NCBI GenBank assembly: GCA_037176885.1
Contig: JAWWNJ010000101.1
Span: forward strand, 558,001-622,000
Origin: Favolaschia claudopus
Lineage: Eukaryota > Basidiomycota > Agaricomycetes > Agaricales > Mycenaceae
Reading direction: 5' to 3'
Length of the DNA: 64,000 bases
Shown here: one piece after another, positions 1-11,054 of the stretch
Layout of the letters: each line of letters begins with the position of its first letter
Numbering within the stretch: the stretch's first letter is position 1
The notes under the pieces: generated by a model
What the model saw: only the letters and a program-made list of their open reading frames with translations
Told to the model about the DNA's origin: nothing
Database searches by the model: none
Position numbers and translations under genes: made by a program

Positions 1-298
1 TCGCGCTCTTCTAAATATTACGAGCTACCATCTTCTAGCCCGACTCTGAATTGGATAACTATACCCGTCTGCGACTCGGCGACATCGCACCCCAGTTTGA
101 TAGGCGGTCCAAGCAAGTCGCGACCTTGTTCCTAATGCGTATCCTGTCTCTGCAGCTCTTTGATTTTCAAGCAAAGTACAATGATACCAAGATTCCAATC
201 AACGCCGTTTTCAGAAACTGAATGAATACAACACTTCCCGACATCTTTTAAAGTGCGTATGAGCCCGCCACACTCCATAATTTTCCCTCACCGATTCC

Positions 299-1690
299 AT
301 GTTCGCTTCTAGTACCTACTCTCAGCACGGGACACTTAGTGGCCACTGTGGCGCAATCTACTGCATGGCCTCCACCGACGATGGTAAATTCTTTGCCAGC
401 GGAGGTACTCGTCGTATTTCACTCCTCTTCAAGTCTCGTTACTCAAGTTTTTCACTTTAAGGAAAGGACGGAACGCGATTATGGAAGCTCAAATCTCTCA
501 CTGAGATCTCTCCTCGCCCCTCGCCACCGGGAATTCGAGGTCCAACCACAGCGATTATGTGGACCAATCGTGAAGACGAACCTGGAGAGGTATTGTTTTA
601 TGGGACCCTTGCCGGGTACTTGGTATCCTGGCGCCAGCTAACAGTAAGTTCTACCCTTTTTGTGCCGTTTTTCGAGCTCAACCGATATTCAGGAACAATC
701 CGGCTTTCAAGAGTGCTACAGTCGACGTCTCTTCGGCAGCTCCGAGATTCTGGCTCTCGCCTTTGACTCTCTCTCCAATCGCCTTGCAGCGGCCAGTGTC
801 GGCAGGGTTCAGCTTTTCAGCGTCGCAACAGCGTCGCCACTAGCCATCTACTCGATCACAATCACCAATTATATCCCCAAAGCTCTACAATTCGGTACGC
901 AGCGAGGAAATCAACGAGATCTTCTCGCGTTCGGGCGTCACGACGGCAAAATGCGAGTTTGTGGTCCTTTTCCGTGCTCCACTTCTGCTCATCTCTTTCT
1001 TCTACAGACGCACGCTGACGGGGAATCCTACCGTAGACCAAGAAGCGGGAACTTGGGAGATCGGTGCCTGCATGTGAGTTTAAAGTCGTCTAGCAGGGTC
1101 AATGTTTCGCTTACCGGTCTTTCAGCGGAGACGCAACTATAGACAGCCGCAAAGACACTATATGCGTCGACGACTCGGACACTGGAGTCCGCATCTACCG
1201 TATCCACGATCGCCATCAAGTGAAGCTCATGCATATACCCATCGTGAGGGAAAATCGTCCGCGCCAAGTGCGCTTCGGGGATGACTATAGAGTCGTCGTG
1301 GTCGGCAGCGACCATGGCATCGTATACATCTTCGACCGACGTACCGGGCAGCCCGTGGATCAGCTCAAGTTTGAAGAGGAGGACTTTGTCCAGTCTATCG
1401 CGGTAAGGATACACTTACACTCTTTGGGTTCCTTAACTTACACTCTCAAGACCCTGGATTGCAATGGCACCGCCCTCATCTTCGCCGCAAGGTCTGGCCA
1501 AGCCTTGGAACGCAACGACATCATGATTTGGCGGAAAGCCATTGTGCAGCCACAACCTGAACCTGCTGTACACCGCGACATCATTGGCTTCTTTCAGTAC
1601 TTGATCGTGGTCGTGTTGGTAATCTATGTCTACCAGAACAGCGAGCTGCTCGAGGGATACATCCGGCGCTCCCTCCAGGGCGATTATTAG
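299..1690 (+). CDS. WD40-repeat protein with C-terminal membrane anchor, left copy
   Basis: The model has six exons: 299-404, 462-643, 693-952, 1008-1073, 1126-1402 and 1451-1690, giving 376 residues from the first ATG. WD40 signatures are visible: an N-terminal GTLSGHCGAIYCMA block, SGGKDGTRLW across the first intron, and VGSDHGIVYIFDRRTG near residue 250. A hydrophobic helix (FFQYLIVVVLVIYVY) lies near residues 346-360, followed by a short basic tail, so the propeller is probably anchored to a membrane. The third intron begins GC, not GT (donor GCGAGT at 953); only this donor restores the frame across the exons. This layout is common in basidiomycete WD40 proteins of unknown role. The gene is convergent with the RCPHG-motif gene downstream. 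Its exact function is not known. Confidence 0.85.
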
Positions 1691-2014
1691 AACACACAAG
1701 TCTTGTAGTTTTTTTTATAACTTTTTAATGCGATATCTCGTTACGTTTGTTAATCGCGCAAAGACACATTCTCAACATTCTCAAAGATAGTTAGACATGA
1801 ATTGGACATCAATCACTCACCCAAGAGAATGAAAAAAAAGTGGAGGTCATGCCATAGAGGGGCCATGGCACGGTCAATCTTAAGCTTTCGGCGGGTGAGT
1901 GAGATGAGGGTCACGTCGGTGGAATATATGAAGACTGTATTAAACGAGCTGGTACGAGTACATTGCGGGGAGAAAGCGTAGGTGAACGACGGGGGGAAAC
2001 ACTTGGTAGATAAA

Positions 2015-2881
2015 CTATCTGGGACTGCGACATGCGCGACCGGATAACTGAGAACCCTTTCTGAAGACTCCGTGGGGGCAGCGCGGGGCAGACTCTCTTT
2101 GAGCGGCGCCTGAACCCTTGCGATTCGGTCTGATGGCCCCATGAGGACAGCGGAGGATATCTTCTTTGACGGAGTGACGATGGCCAGTGGTCCCCTGGGC
2201 AGCAAGGATTAACGGTGTCGAAGAGATGAGACAATGAAGGCCTTACATGCTTTCGAGAAAAGCCATGTGGGCAACGATGCTTCGAGGGTTTGTTTGGAGG
2301 TGCGGCTGAAGGCATCGGTTTGGTCTACGGACGACGGATATAGCGACAGAATTGAGTGAAAGCGGCAAAAGTGGTGGAAGGAAAGAACGCACGTATTTGA
2401 CAGCGTTCGTGTGGCCGCAATGGGGAGATGTGGCATGCGTGGCTGGGTAAATGATGAACTTCTACGCAGCGATTTGAGCAAGTGCTACAGCGAAAGAAAG
2501 AAAGAGCGTCTCACGGGCTTGACTTTTGAAACGATGGAGGAACGAGGAACTCGCGGGTTTTGGGGAGTTGCAGCGGATTCATTCGACCGCGCGCCACTGG
2601 CCGTCGCAGATTTGGAGGCAGCAACGGATGATGTCGTCTGCGACATAAGTACGGGAACATACGGCTGAAGGAGAGTGGCTCACGGGTGTAACTTTCGAGA
2701 TGATTGAGGAACGGGGAACAGGATCCTTGCTCGTGCATCTGGAAGCTAGAGTGGATTCGTTCGACCGCGCGTCACCGGCCGTCGCAATTGTGGAGGCAGC
2801 AACGGATGATGGTGTCTGGCACATAAGTGCGGGAATATCGGGATACTAGAGCACACATACTGTGACTGTTCCGGCCTTCAT
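2015..2881 (-). CDS. Small protein with three Arg-Cys-Pro-His-Gly motifs, left copy
   Basis: Mirror of the right-arm gene at 15,803-16,669, where the model is described in full. Reading the minus strand gives a short start exon, two homologous exons in tandem, and then two exons with three RCPHG motifs. The visible coding difference is Ser-Lys-Val in place of Ser-Lys-Ala near the end of the first tandem exon. The stop codons of this gene and the WD40 gene are about 325 bp apart, tail to tail. I do not recognise the family. Confidence 0.5.
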
Positions 2882-3439
2882 GGTGGACGATGAGTCCTCA
2901 AAGAGGGGGAATCAGGACACGGATACTTACATTGGGATCGCCGTTCGTTCGAGAGACTCCTGGACGTAAGCTCTAGATGTAGATATTCATCAGAATTATG
3001 GAAAGCCAGCCAGGAGAGATCATACCGACGAGCTTGCTAGTCCTACGCCTTGAAATGCGGCAGTGAGAGAGGCCGTCGAATCGTGTGCCTGGAGCAAGGT
3101 CTTGATGCGTGAGCGCTGTAATTCCGGTCAACGCCCACACTAAGGGAATATAGTATTGGGAGGCAAACCTCTACGTATCTACTCTCCTTCCTTTTCCGGG
3201 CAAAATCGTTCGAGCGGCTCAAAATTTCTGTGGCTTTGGCCATATTGCATAGATATTCATGAACGCAGGCCGAAGAATGAAGGTGGCGACCAGAGTATTG
3301 GTGTTTATAGGGTTCGAAGCGACGAGGGCAGGAAACCAAGTTTATCGGGCTGCCTAACGGTTCAAGGATAGAGCGAGACATTCTGCAAGCAAAATTCGAT
3401 CGAAAGACCGGCATTGGGGCGTTTTGTGGATGAGGGATG

Positions 3440-4050
3440 CTTTAAACAGGAGCAAAAGACGAGCACTAGGAGAGATTTGGTGCGCATTGTACTTTGAGTC
3501 GGCCGTAATGAGCGGAAGCGAGTCACAGATCGCCGTCGAATTGTGAAGAAGAAGCGAATGACCAAAAGAGCATGGATGGATTGAGAACAAGGGCGCGACG
3601 CGAGGAGACGACAGCAGCCGCAGATCGTGCAAGTCAAGCGAGGATCGAGTCAGAGACGTAAGACGCCGCTGAGTAGCTGACCCAGAAGCGAGAGTGGGCC
3701 AGCAGCGTCGAGGAGAGGAATGCAACCCCGGTGTAAAACACCAGGGTAACAGATGGCCCATGCGAGGAGGAGGAGGAGGACTTGGAGGAATGCATCAAGG
3801 AGATGACGCGACGGTCCGGCGATGCCGGACTCGAGATTTTTGATAGCCGGCGGACTCTTGTCATCCTCCTTGTCGCTTGTTTTACAAGCGACTCGGTTTT
3901 GAGCCACTCACCTCCAACTTGTTCCCCTTCTGCGTGTCTTACACGCATCATGGTCTCTGTACATGGCACGAACTCACCAAGTTATCCCTTCGAATGCTGT
4001 TCAAACCGATATCTCGTCGACTTCTTTCTTCAAACACAGTAGTACTTGGC
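3440..4050 (-). repeat. Hairpin-rich repeat element, left-arm copy
   Basis: Reverse-complement copy of 14,640-15,240, and homologous to 11,055-11,660 and 21,420-21,945. It holds four short perfect or near-perfect palindromes with three-base centres: 3,726-3,746, 3,814-3,830, 3,873-3,891 and 3,932-3,946. I see no convincing protein. The open frames here differ between copies. Confidence 0.8.
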
Positions 4051-4078
4051 GCAAAAATTCATAGATTCGCTCGTTTTT

Positions 4079-4623
4079 ATGCCGAAAACCGACATTGGGT
4101 ACAAGGTGTCTTTGTGCTGCTTTCGGAATCATCTGCTTTCCTTGTATTCTTCGTCTCCTGGTGCCCCGTTTAAAAGACCACATCGCTGGATAAGGTTTTG
4201 CCACCACCTCATTTCAATCATCCAGATGAATCACCACCGTGCCCCCTCTAGTTATTCGGGTATGTATCATGATTTCCAGAGCTTCCTGCGTCCCATACTC
4301 ATCGCCTCGCAGATGAAAGCGACAACGGTACCCTCTATTTCTGTTCGAAATGCGACGTTTGTCCGATGTGCGGTACTCCACCATCCGCTCGGGAAGACGG
4401 TGAAGACCTACCCGTTCCGCATGTCGACCCTGTTCCGTTCCCTAGAGGTTTGTCGTTCGTTTTCGTGGCATCTACTTAGCTAACCGTCTTCTTAGAGCGT
4501 ATCTTACCCACTGTCCCCTTTGCCCTCCCGTTCACGTTGTTTGTTCTCGAAGCTTATATGCAGGGTGGATGGGCTCATCTCATCATTCCTTACCTACTCT
4601 GCATCGCCGCATTCTGGCTATAA
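4079..4623 (+). CDS. Cys-rich protein with C-terminal hydrophobic segments, left copy
   Basis: The model has exons 4079-4259, 4313-4447 and 4496-4623, giving 147 residues. The middle holds a paired-cysteine cluster (CSKCDVCPMC, near residues 73-82) that could bind zinc. The C-terminus is two hydrophobic stretches (LPTVPFALPFTLFVLEAY and LIIPYLLCIAAFWL). A diverged copy lies at 20,841-21,368. There the N-terminal part reads in another frame (CLCAAWGIIYCPC), and the arm copies carry about two extra bases in that region, so the N-terminus here may be frame-shifted relative to the ancestor. No known family is recognised. Confidence 0.45.
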
Positions 4624-5429
4624 AATTCTTCAAAGTATGAATATTGTATGAATACATATGCCTTCCTTCCTTTTCCGTCCGAGAATCCCGAATGCGTTCA
4701 GGGCATGGCTGGCGGGCCGACGATGTGAGAATTCGCCCATACTGGGAAAGCCCGTTTCGACAGGTTTCGACAATCAGCGCAGAAGCGCGTACGTCAGCGC
4801 AGATCTTCTTGTGCCTCGCTTCTGCTTCTCTTGCTAACACTCGCTTGGACAAGAGACGTAAATCGTCGCAAGCAAGAGTCTTTTCGGTCTATGGCGCCGC
4901 TCTCGGGCGCTCTGCGACAACTCTCCCGCCTTTGTTGCCCGACCGATGCAGGAGCTGTGAACTTACTCCTCGTCAATCTGCCGAGCATTCAAATCAGAGC
5001 GGTCATTCAAGCGTTGCCAAGGGACATCGATTGCCGACAGGGGGCTGTAAGCAGCCGAGGCGATTGACGGCGACGACGGAAGCAAATGTAAGCAATTATA
5101 CAGATTTTACAGCCAACTTGGCCGCCTGCCTCTTGCGCCTGCTGCTCTATTGCATGTCTTACATGCAGTATTCTGCGCGACTATGGCACTTGTGAACCGT
5201 CCGCAATGCCAGCGGACTTCGTCTCGGTACGCTTTCTTGCTTTTCTTTTTGTTGAAAGTGCGTTCCTGACTATCCCGCTTCTCGCAAAAGGCTTTGTTTC
5301 GATTTTGGAAACCCTTGTATTTTCCAACGGCTGATTTGTGAGTCCCTAGTATTTATTCCCCGACCTCTGCTTCTCACTTCACAGAAACTTCGCCGCTAAT
5401 CCCTTTGCTCGTCCGACTTCACTCACAAC
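4624..5429. other. Inner end of left arm, no confident gene; promoter side of gene A
   Basis: An open frame of about 180 codons exists here, but it starts with TTG, has no recognisable motif and shows no splice context. A 17 bp palindrome with a CTT centre lies at 5,151-5,167. The last 100 bases are the upstream region of gene A. They match the upstream region of gene B at about 13,263-13,370 in inverted orientation, although the coding sequences that follow are much more diverged. Confidence 0.6.
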
Positions 5430-6761
5430 ATGGCATTCCCAATTCCCCACTGTGTTCTTGCCACCTTCGAGGTAAATGTTACCGTAAAGGCTATCGGCGC
5501 CCATTACTGTCCTCATAACTCGTACAGAACACGAATCATCCTGGCTTCGAGGTCAAGCAATTTAGGGCCCTCCAATACTCAGCATCAGGGAATTTCTGTG
5601 CTAATGTCCACGTTCCCACACTCTGCTCCGCCATCTATTCTGCTCCTTGCGTCGACTCCCTCTTCGCCCACCTGGATGTAGATATCTGGAAACCGACCCC
5701 GACTACATTCAACGAATATCCACTTCACACCACTCAAGTCTCGGTTGACCAGGTTTTTCCAGACGGAGAGGTGACGACAACCAAATTTCACTGTGTCTAT
5801 CTGCGTCGTCACAATCTGCCTGAGCCATCTTTCAATTACGACGGCGAAATTATCATCATGCTGGCAGATGCTGATGGATGCAAACTCACCAACTTGACTA
5901 TATGGGAGGATGAACTAGCTGAGCGTGCAATTGACCAGTAAATATTCCGATGCATCTTCTTTGTCGTATAAACTCATCTCTCTGTAGGCTGGTCCCATTG
6001 CTGAAGAAGTTTCAGGAATCTCCGCAGCAATCCTGCATCCAACCCATTGCCTTTAGTGTCACTCGCCTCCTGCCGGTTGCTCCTCAGACAGAAGACGCGA
6101 CGATGGGAGGAGGAGCAAGCGACGACGACGACGACGATCACGACCATGACGACGACGAGGACGACGACGGCCCTGATCATTTGCCGGATACAGCACGAGA
6201 GCTGCAGCTAGCCAATGACGCTCGAAGGGAGAGTCCTCCGAGTCAAGTGCGCGAGTCTATGTCCAACTGCGAGGTCGGTGTCGGCTCCTCATCTTCACGT
6301 CTTTATCACATGCTGATAATTTTCAGTCTGAGAGTGAGTTCGCACTCGAGGTTTCGCGGGTTTCGCTCCCTGTTGTTGGGAGGCTTTACTCGGTGGATAG
6401 GGAACCGCTCAGTGTTTTTGTTAACACCGTCTCGCGTTACCGCCGTAGCTACCCCCTCGTCGAGCGCCATATGACTCCACTCGCGCACGCGCACGAGCTG
6501 CACGACACGCATGTCAGGGTTACACACTGTGACCGGAGCGGCTCTGTTGTCACAACTTACTTCTGCTGCTATTTCAGGTGCTGCAGCAGCCTTTCACGCA
6601 ATTGGTCTCTTGGCGTGCGGGGTGAAGCGCTCATCACACGGATGCGGCACGATGACATTTTCGAATTCGAAAACCTCGAGTCGGCAGACTGCCCACTTGC
6701 AGATCACGTAGCAAATGTGTCAGTCCCTCGCGATCCATCTCCCTTACTCTTGGTTTATTAA
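5430..6761 (+). CDS. Gene A: two-domain member of an unassigned small-protein family
   Basis: Exons 5430-5471, 5528-5937, 5988-6273 and 6327-6761 give 390 residues. The family core seen in genes B, C and D has the order SG(E/D), an F-x-C-x-F/Y strand, R/N-H, L-P-x-N, then L-x-I-x-G and (I/V)-M-R, ending in L-A-D. It occurs twice here. The first copy is diverged (residues about 105-150, ending LAERAIDQ); the second has SGSVVTTYFCCYF and GVRGEALITRM (about residues 305-335). After each core comes a phase-2 intron and an LVPLLKKFQ segment in copy one. A 20-residue Asp/His/Glu run (GAC repeat, 6,118-6,172) forms the linker. No signal peptide or membrane helix is obvious. Function unknown. Confidence 0.75.
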
Positions 6762-8039
6762 TGCATAACTTGGTAGCTTGGGGCCGAAGCTGTATGAATA
6801 TCAACAGCACGGCACTCCTGTTGGCTCGTTCAACACTATATTTCCCGGCACGTTCTAGTATACATTCAATTTGAAACGGAAACAGCTATTTTCTCAATAT
6901 TCTGCTGTCGTTTGATACAAAATCTCGCACTATTTACTTTCGCCTGTGATAACGTTCAGATCGAGGATGCCTCGTATGAAATCAGCGTTTTGAGAGCTCG
7001 TATCGTCGGCCACATCTAGACCTGTGAAATGGTTTTTGCACCATACAACTGGGTGCCTGTTTTGCTCAGTGAGAAACAAGAAAAGGGACGCTGTGGCATC
7101 GGGTCGTATGAAATGTTGGAAAGTACATCGATTAACAACAAAATCAAAATCAGAAGTCGGCTGCATGGAATTTTTCATGCGCCTGGGACGTATTAACTGG
7201 GCGGGCTTTTATGTCGATTCACTAAGCTAAGCGAATCGATTCTTTGACCGTTCCAAGTGGTACATCGATGATCCCGGCTCGCTGAAATTGTAGCGCTTGT
7301 GGGAGGATCGGAATTGCTAAGAAAATGTGGACTTATTCACAAAACCGCTGCAATGTTGCCACCAGTGGTGAATTATCGAGCCACTGTCTAGCCATAGAAA
7401 AATTGCGCTGGGCTGAGCAGTTCGAGCTTCGGCACCCGTGAATTGACCGCAACTCGAGGGTTTCTGAATTCTGTAAAGCCGGGATAGAATCGCGCAAACA
7501 CGCCTTACACCGCAGGATATTTTGCAGGACAAGCTTTCGTGTGACAGTTAAATTGAGGTTTGGACGGAGAGAACCTCAGTAAAAGTAGACTAGCATGCAA
7601 AACAAATACGGTATAACCAGATGGAGCCATCCGCCCTCCGTATAGGTATCTACCAAGAAAAGTGAGAATAAAATAGTAGACACGACAAGGTCGGCGATGT
7701 CTGGCGACACAAGATATCAATTCAGCTCGTGGTTCTAGGTCTGAATAAGAGTTTCCCACCTATTTCCGGAGCCAAGGGACCGAGGATTCGGTGCATGAAG
7801 CGCAGATAGGCGATTGGCACCAGGACTGAGTCGCATCTGGAGCAAAACGACGGTGTGGAGATGGTGATCGCGGGTGGTGCAAGGCACACTGGACAGTAAC
7901 CGCTGCACACGGGGCAACTGTTGACATCAAAGCCTAAGCGAAGAAGATAAGCATTGGGTGCATGAAAGCAAAGGACAATATACTGTGTCGGAGGCGATAA
8001 TTCATAGCAGTTTCGGTAGGTATATTCGGGTCGAATATC
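6762..8039. other. Intergenic stretch with no confident gene
   Basis: The plus strand shows only short frames. On the minus strand 7,722-8,048 could encode a Cys-rich peptide with CPVC and CSRC pairs (CPVCSGYCPVC), but its only in-frame start is TTG and no splice partner is clear, so it is not called. The rest shows no repeats or signals that I can support. Confidence 0.4.
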
Positions 8040-8615
8040 CAGCGTCAACCTTTAAGTGAACAAAGAACAAAGATTTCCGAAATTGAAACAAGGACAGTGT
8101 GCTCATTATTCTGTTTTGAGGAATCAGGGGAAGATTTTGACGAAACCGTCATGAACGCACGGACTGACTTGAATTTTGCATTGAAGACATTGCCAATGGA
8201 TGTCCGAGACGAAAAGAAGAGGGAAGGGCTGAATTGCATGTAAGACACGCAATAGAGGGAGAACGAGACTCAGAAACCGAGTCGCTTGTAACACAAGCGA
8301 CAGGAGATGGAAAGGCGACGATCTGCGGTAATGTTTGCATCCGTTTTGGTCCCGAGTGATTGACATGTCGGCTCTCGGCTAATCACGACCCGAGTCGGCG
8401 GGTCACCCGACTCGTCCGCTATCCTCCACCATCCTCATCGCCCTTGTCGCCGCTACTGCTTCCTGGGTGTCTTACACCCCGGTCGCGCTCTTCTAAATAT
8501 TACGAGCTACCATCTTCTAGCCCGACTCTGAATTGAATAACTATACCCGTCTGCGACTCGGCGACATCGCACCCCAGTTTGATAGGCGGTCCAAGCAAGT
8601 CGCGACCTTGTTCCT
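8040..8615. repeat. Third partial copy of the arm boundary
   Basis: Positions 8,484-8,613 match 1-133 of the left arm in the same orientation with one substitution, then the match stops abruptly. Positions 8,040-8,480 resemble 18,685-19,110 in inverted orientation. It carries palindromes at 8,236-8,250, 8,282-8,300 and 8,465-8,479 of the same type as the hairpin elements. On the minus strand the repeat contains the end of an open frame (ending EDGSS) that is also present, cut off, at both arm ends. Confidence 0.8.
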
Positions 8616-8892
8616 CCCACCGCGGTCCACAATATTCATATACGGCATTGTCTAATTTAGTGGAGCGCCTTATGAATCTTTTTTTCGCCTCCTTGCTTCC
8701 TGATAGTGCGTCGGTCGCATATTTTCCCTCCAATCCTCCCAAATTGGAGTTGAACGTACCCTACAAAATCCGAGCTAAGCACTTCGGTGAGATCATGGAG
8801 CAGGCGATGAAGAAGTTCGTGGCTAGATTTCCTTTCTACATTACAGGAATGTTTCTAGTGTACCGAAAATTAACTGTAGGGTGCGCTCTGCT
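8616..8892. other. Stretch 3' of gene C, no confident gene
   Basis: Both strands stay open for 80-120 codons here. The plus frame 8,579-8,941 has no recognisable motif. The minus frame 8,500-8,742 ends with the shared EDGSS terminus. Neither has a supported start or splice structure. Confidence 0.3.
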
Positions 8893-9404
8893 TCAGGCAA
8901 CTTGGATGACCACTGGACGCACAGGCGTTTGCGAGTTTTGAAATTTTCGCAAATCGGGCGCAAGCCTGGCAACCGTCAATAAACTTGCCCAGCTGAGCGA
9001 CGAGACACTTACTCCTTGGCAATGATATCAGCGAGTTCCACATCCGAGGCGGCCCAGGGCCCAACCATTCCATTCTCTGCCGTTCTCATGATTAATAACT
9101 CCCCGCGGATTTTGAGATCGACGTTGCGAGGGAGCCTTTTGTGGCGCTGGTAGAAACACCGAAAGCTTTTCGTCACGATGTCGCCCGACGGTAGGTGTTG
9201 AACACACGACGCCTCAATGTCGTGGACATAAGCTTGGGTTTCCATGAGAGTAAAATGGTCTTCTACGTATGGGTAGCGGGCGTCCAAGGCCCCGTTGACG
9301 AGGACGTCCACAGAACAACGGCTCCCATCCACCCGATACAGCCGTGCGGAGCTGAAGTAAAATTTGTAGTGCAAGGTAGGCACAGGGCCACGAGTGTCGG
9401 GCAT
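8893..9404 (-). CDS. Gene C: one-domain member of the unassigned family
   Basis: Exons 9404-9013 and 8965-8893 give 154 residues from ATG at 9,404. The family core is clear: SGDIVTKSFRCFYQRH, then LPRN, then LKIRGELLIMR, then a VELADIIAKE end. A phase-2 intron with a strong donor (GTAAGTG) then joins LAPDLRKFQNSQTP, which matches the tail exon of genes A, B and D. Skipping this intron would give a stop two residues later, and the shared tail argues for splicing. The start is uncertain: the frame stays open upstream to a GTG at 9,449, and the 5' intron seen in A, B and D is not evident. Function unknown. Confidence 0.7.
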
Positions 9405-9984
9405 TTCGAAAAGTGGGCTGAGCTTTCCTGGAACTTGTAGCGCCGACACGCGCGCTCGTCCTTAAAAACGATGAGCCGGCCTAATCAGGAAATCATTGTA
9501 GTCTGATTCGGGAACAAGGCTGAACAAGGGCACCTCCTACTGGCACCCTGATCCGATGGCTACAGTATACTGCTTCGATTCCCCTGAACCGCCGGCTACT
9601 TACGTTGTGGCATGAACGTCAGTACTTCAGTACTAGTACAGTATTCAGGCGAGAGAAGCGCAACGAATGATTTGCATTTTCTTGGACGTTACGTGAGACA
9701 CGAGATGGCTGCTTTGTTTTCGAATTTTGGTTGATGTCTCATTAATCTCATTATTCGGTTCGAGGTAAGTAGGAGGGAAGCAGAATTCTGCATAGGAAAA
9801 TATGTGTGGTCGCTCAAAATCGGATCGTATTCCTCATGACGACAATAAGCATGGAATTAGGGAACATCGGAGGGTTCATGACGGGTTCGTTACATGGAAT
9901 AATGAATAGTGGAATAGAGTGAGGGCCATAAGGAATGTGTATGCTGAGTGGGAGCAGACTCAATTCTGAGTGTCGGGTTATAAT
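9405..9984. other. Upstream region of gene C, no gene seen
   Basis: AT-richer than its surroundings, with only short frames. It lies between the start of gene C and the 3' end of the minus-strand gene at 9,985, both on the minus strand. I see no repeat or motif in it. Confidence 0.5.
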
Positions 9985-10982
9985 CTAATAAGTATCATCA
10001 AGGCCGAAAGCACGCACCATTCTGATGCTATTGGAACGGAGAATCCGACCATTACCAGGGACTCTCGGGTTCAAAGCCGCATCGAGCTGGCGTAAAGCAT
10101 CCTTGGTACACTTCTTTCGATAGGCCGACGAACGGGCCTTCAACACCGCTTGTAGAAGACGATGAGTTCCCCAATGACCACGGAACTGCGACATCTCAGG
10201 ATATTTCTTCGCGACCTAACGAATCGTCAACGCTGAAAAGTTATATCTACGGGTCTGACTTACGATTTGGCAGACCTTTCGCACGTCAGCCTTATCTTGG
10301 GACTGGTAACATTGAGTCATATCCAAATGCTCCTTCGCGACTTTCTTGATATGGCTCTGATGCGCTTCCATGAGTGAAGATACTGGATGAAGTGACCTTC
10401 ACATACCTTTACAATGTTGCGATCCTTTTTAGCCCATCCCTTGAAGCAAACTGACAATTTCATGCTGGCATACCCGGCAGGGCGAGCTATCTTCTCGCCG
10501 TCGCCGTCGTCATCGTCATCTTCATCTTCATCCTCTTCCTCGTCGTCGTCCTCGAGCTCGTCTTCACCATCATCGTCGTCCGCCTCTAGCTCGCTGAGCG
10601 GACTAGGAGGGGAATCAACCGCGATAGAGTCATGGGTCGCGTCTTGGATCGAGGTCGACGGTTCCAGAGACACTGGAGCAGCTGCCGGGGAAACCGAAGG
10701 ACGAGGAGGAACTTTGATATAGAGTTTAGGAGTGACCTTCCGAACTTTCAAGGGAGAGGCATCGGCTGTCGCGACTACACGACGCGGGGGAATTTCAGAA
10801 TGCAGCTCCGAGTCAGGTGTAACATGCGCTTCAGCCGTAGACTCGTGTACCGAGAGATGGGCTGAGGGGATGGGCAGTGGTCGATGAGAGATTCCGGTCT
10901 CCCAGATGGAAAGGGTGACGGGTTCCGGCGGCGGGGAGCTTGCGGCAAAGGCAGGAGTTTGGGTGAGCGCGTTGGAAGGCAT
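9985..10982 (-). CDS. Acidic hypothetical protein of a basidiomycete-type family
   Basis: Exons 10982-10407, 10356-10264 and 10215-9985 keep one frame and give 299 residues from ATG 10,982. The N-terminal 140 residues are rich in Pro, Ser and Thr. A run of about 35 Asp/Glu residues follows (10,495-10,600). The C-terminal 130 residues are basic and ordered (MKLSVCFKGWAKKDRNIV, VAKKYPEMSQFRGHWGTH). Such a low-complexity front with a 'fxxHWPxxx' end recalls hypothetical proteins abundant in mushroom genomes, but I cannot name a function. The open frame continues upstream to a TTG at 11,048 and then meets the hairpin element, so the true 5' end may be lost. Confidence 0.6.
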
Positions 10983-11054
10983 GGGTGAAGGGATTTGCTG
11001 GCGTGCTTTTAAGCTCTGAGAAAACAAGACATCCCAGAAAGGGGACAAGGGCGC

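Larger units (their letters stand above)
1..5345. repeat. Left arm of giant inverted repeat (about 5.3 kb visible)
   Basis: This stretch recurs in reverse complement at about 13,340-18,684. Matching points sum to 18,684 in the outer part and 18,685 in the inner part, so only about one base of net length change separates the arms. Open frames of 60-183 codons are translated identically or with one or two substitutions in both arms. The arm is cut by the window start, so its outer end is not seen. Inward, identity continues to about 5,345, just before the start of gene A, then falls to a level at which only protein-level similarity remains. Confidence 0.95.

Noticed and set aside
3726..3946. 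Regular short palindromes as a CRISPR array or bacterial terminators
   Set aside because: Spacing is irregular, repeats are not identical, no spacers, and the DNA is clearly eukaryotic.
4644..5195. 183-codon open frame, mirrored in the other arm
   Set aside because: Begins with TTG, has no motif, and identity in both arms follows only from the inverted repeat.
7722..8048. Cys-rich minus-strand frame with CPVC and CSRC pairs
   Set aside because: Only a TTG start, no splice partner, and no copy elsewhere to support it.
8500..8742. Minus-strand frame ending EDGSS as a full gene
   Set aside because: Only its end is shared with the arm boundary copies, and both strands are open here, so a start and exon structure cannot be supported.
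10414..10722. Plus-strand poly-serine frame
   Set aside because: Antisense reading of the Asp/Glu-coding GAC/GAT/GAA tract of the minus-strand gene.
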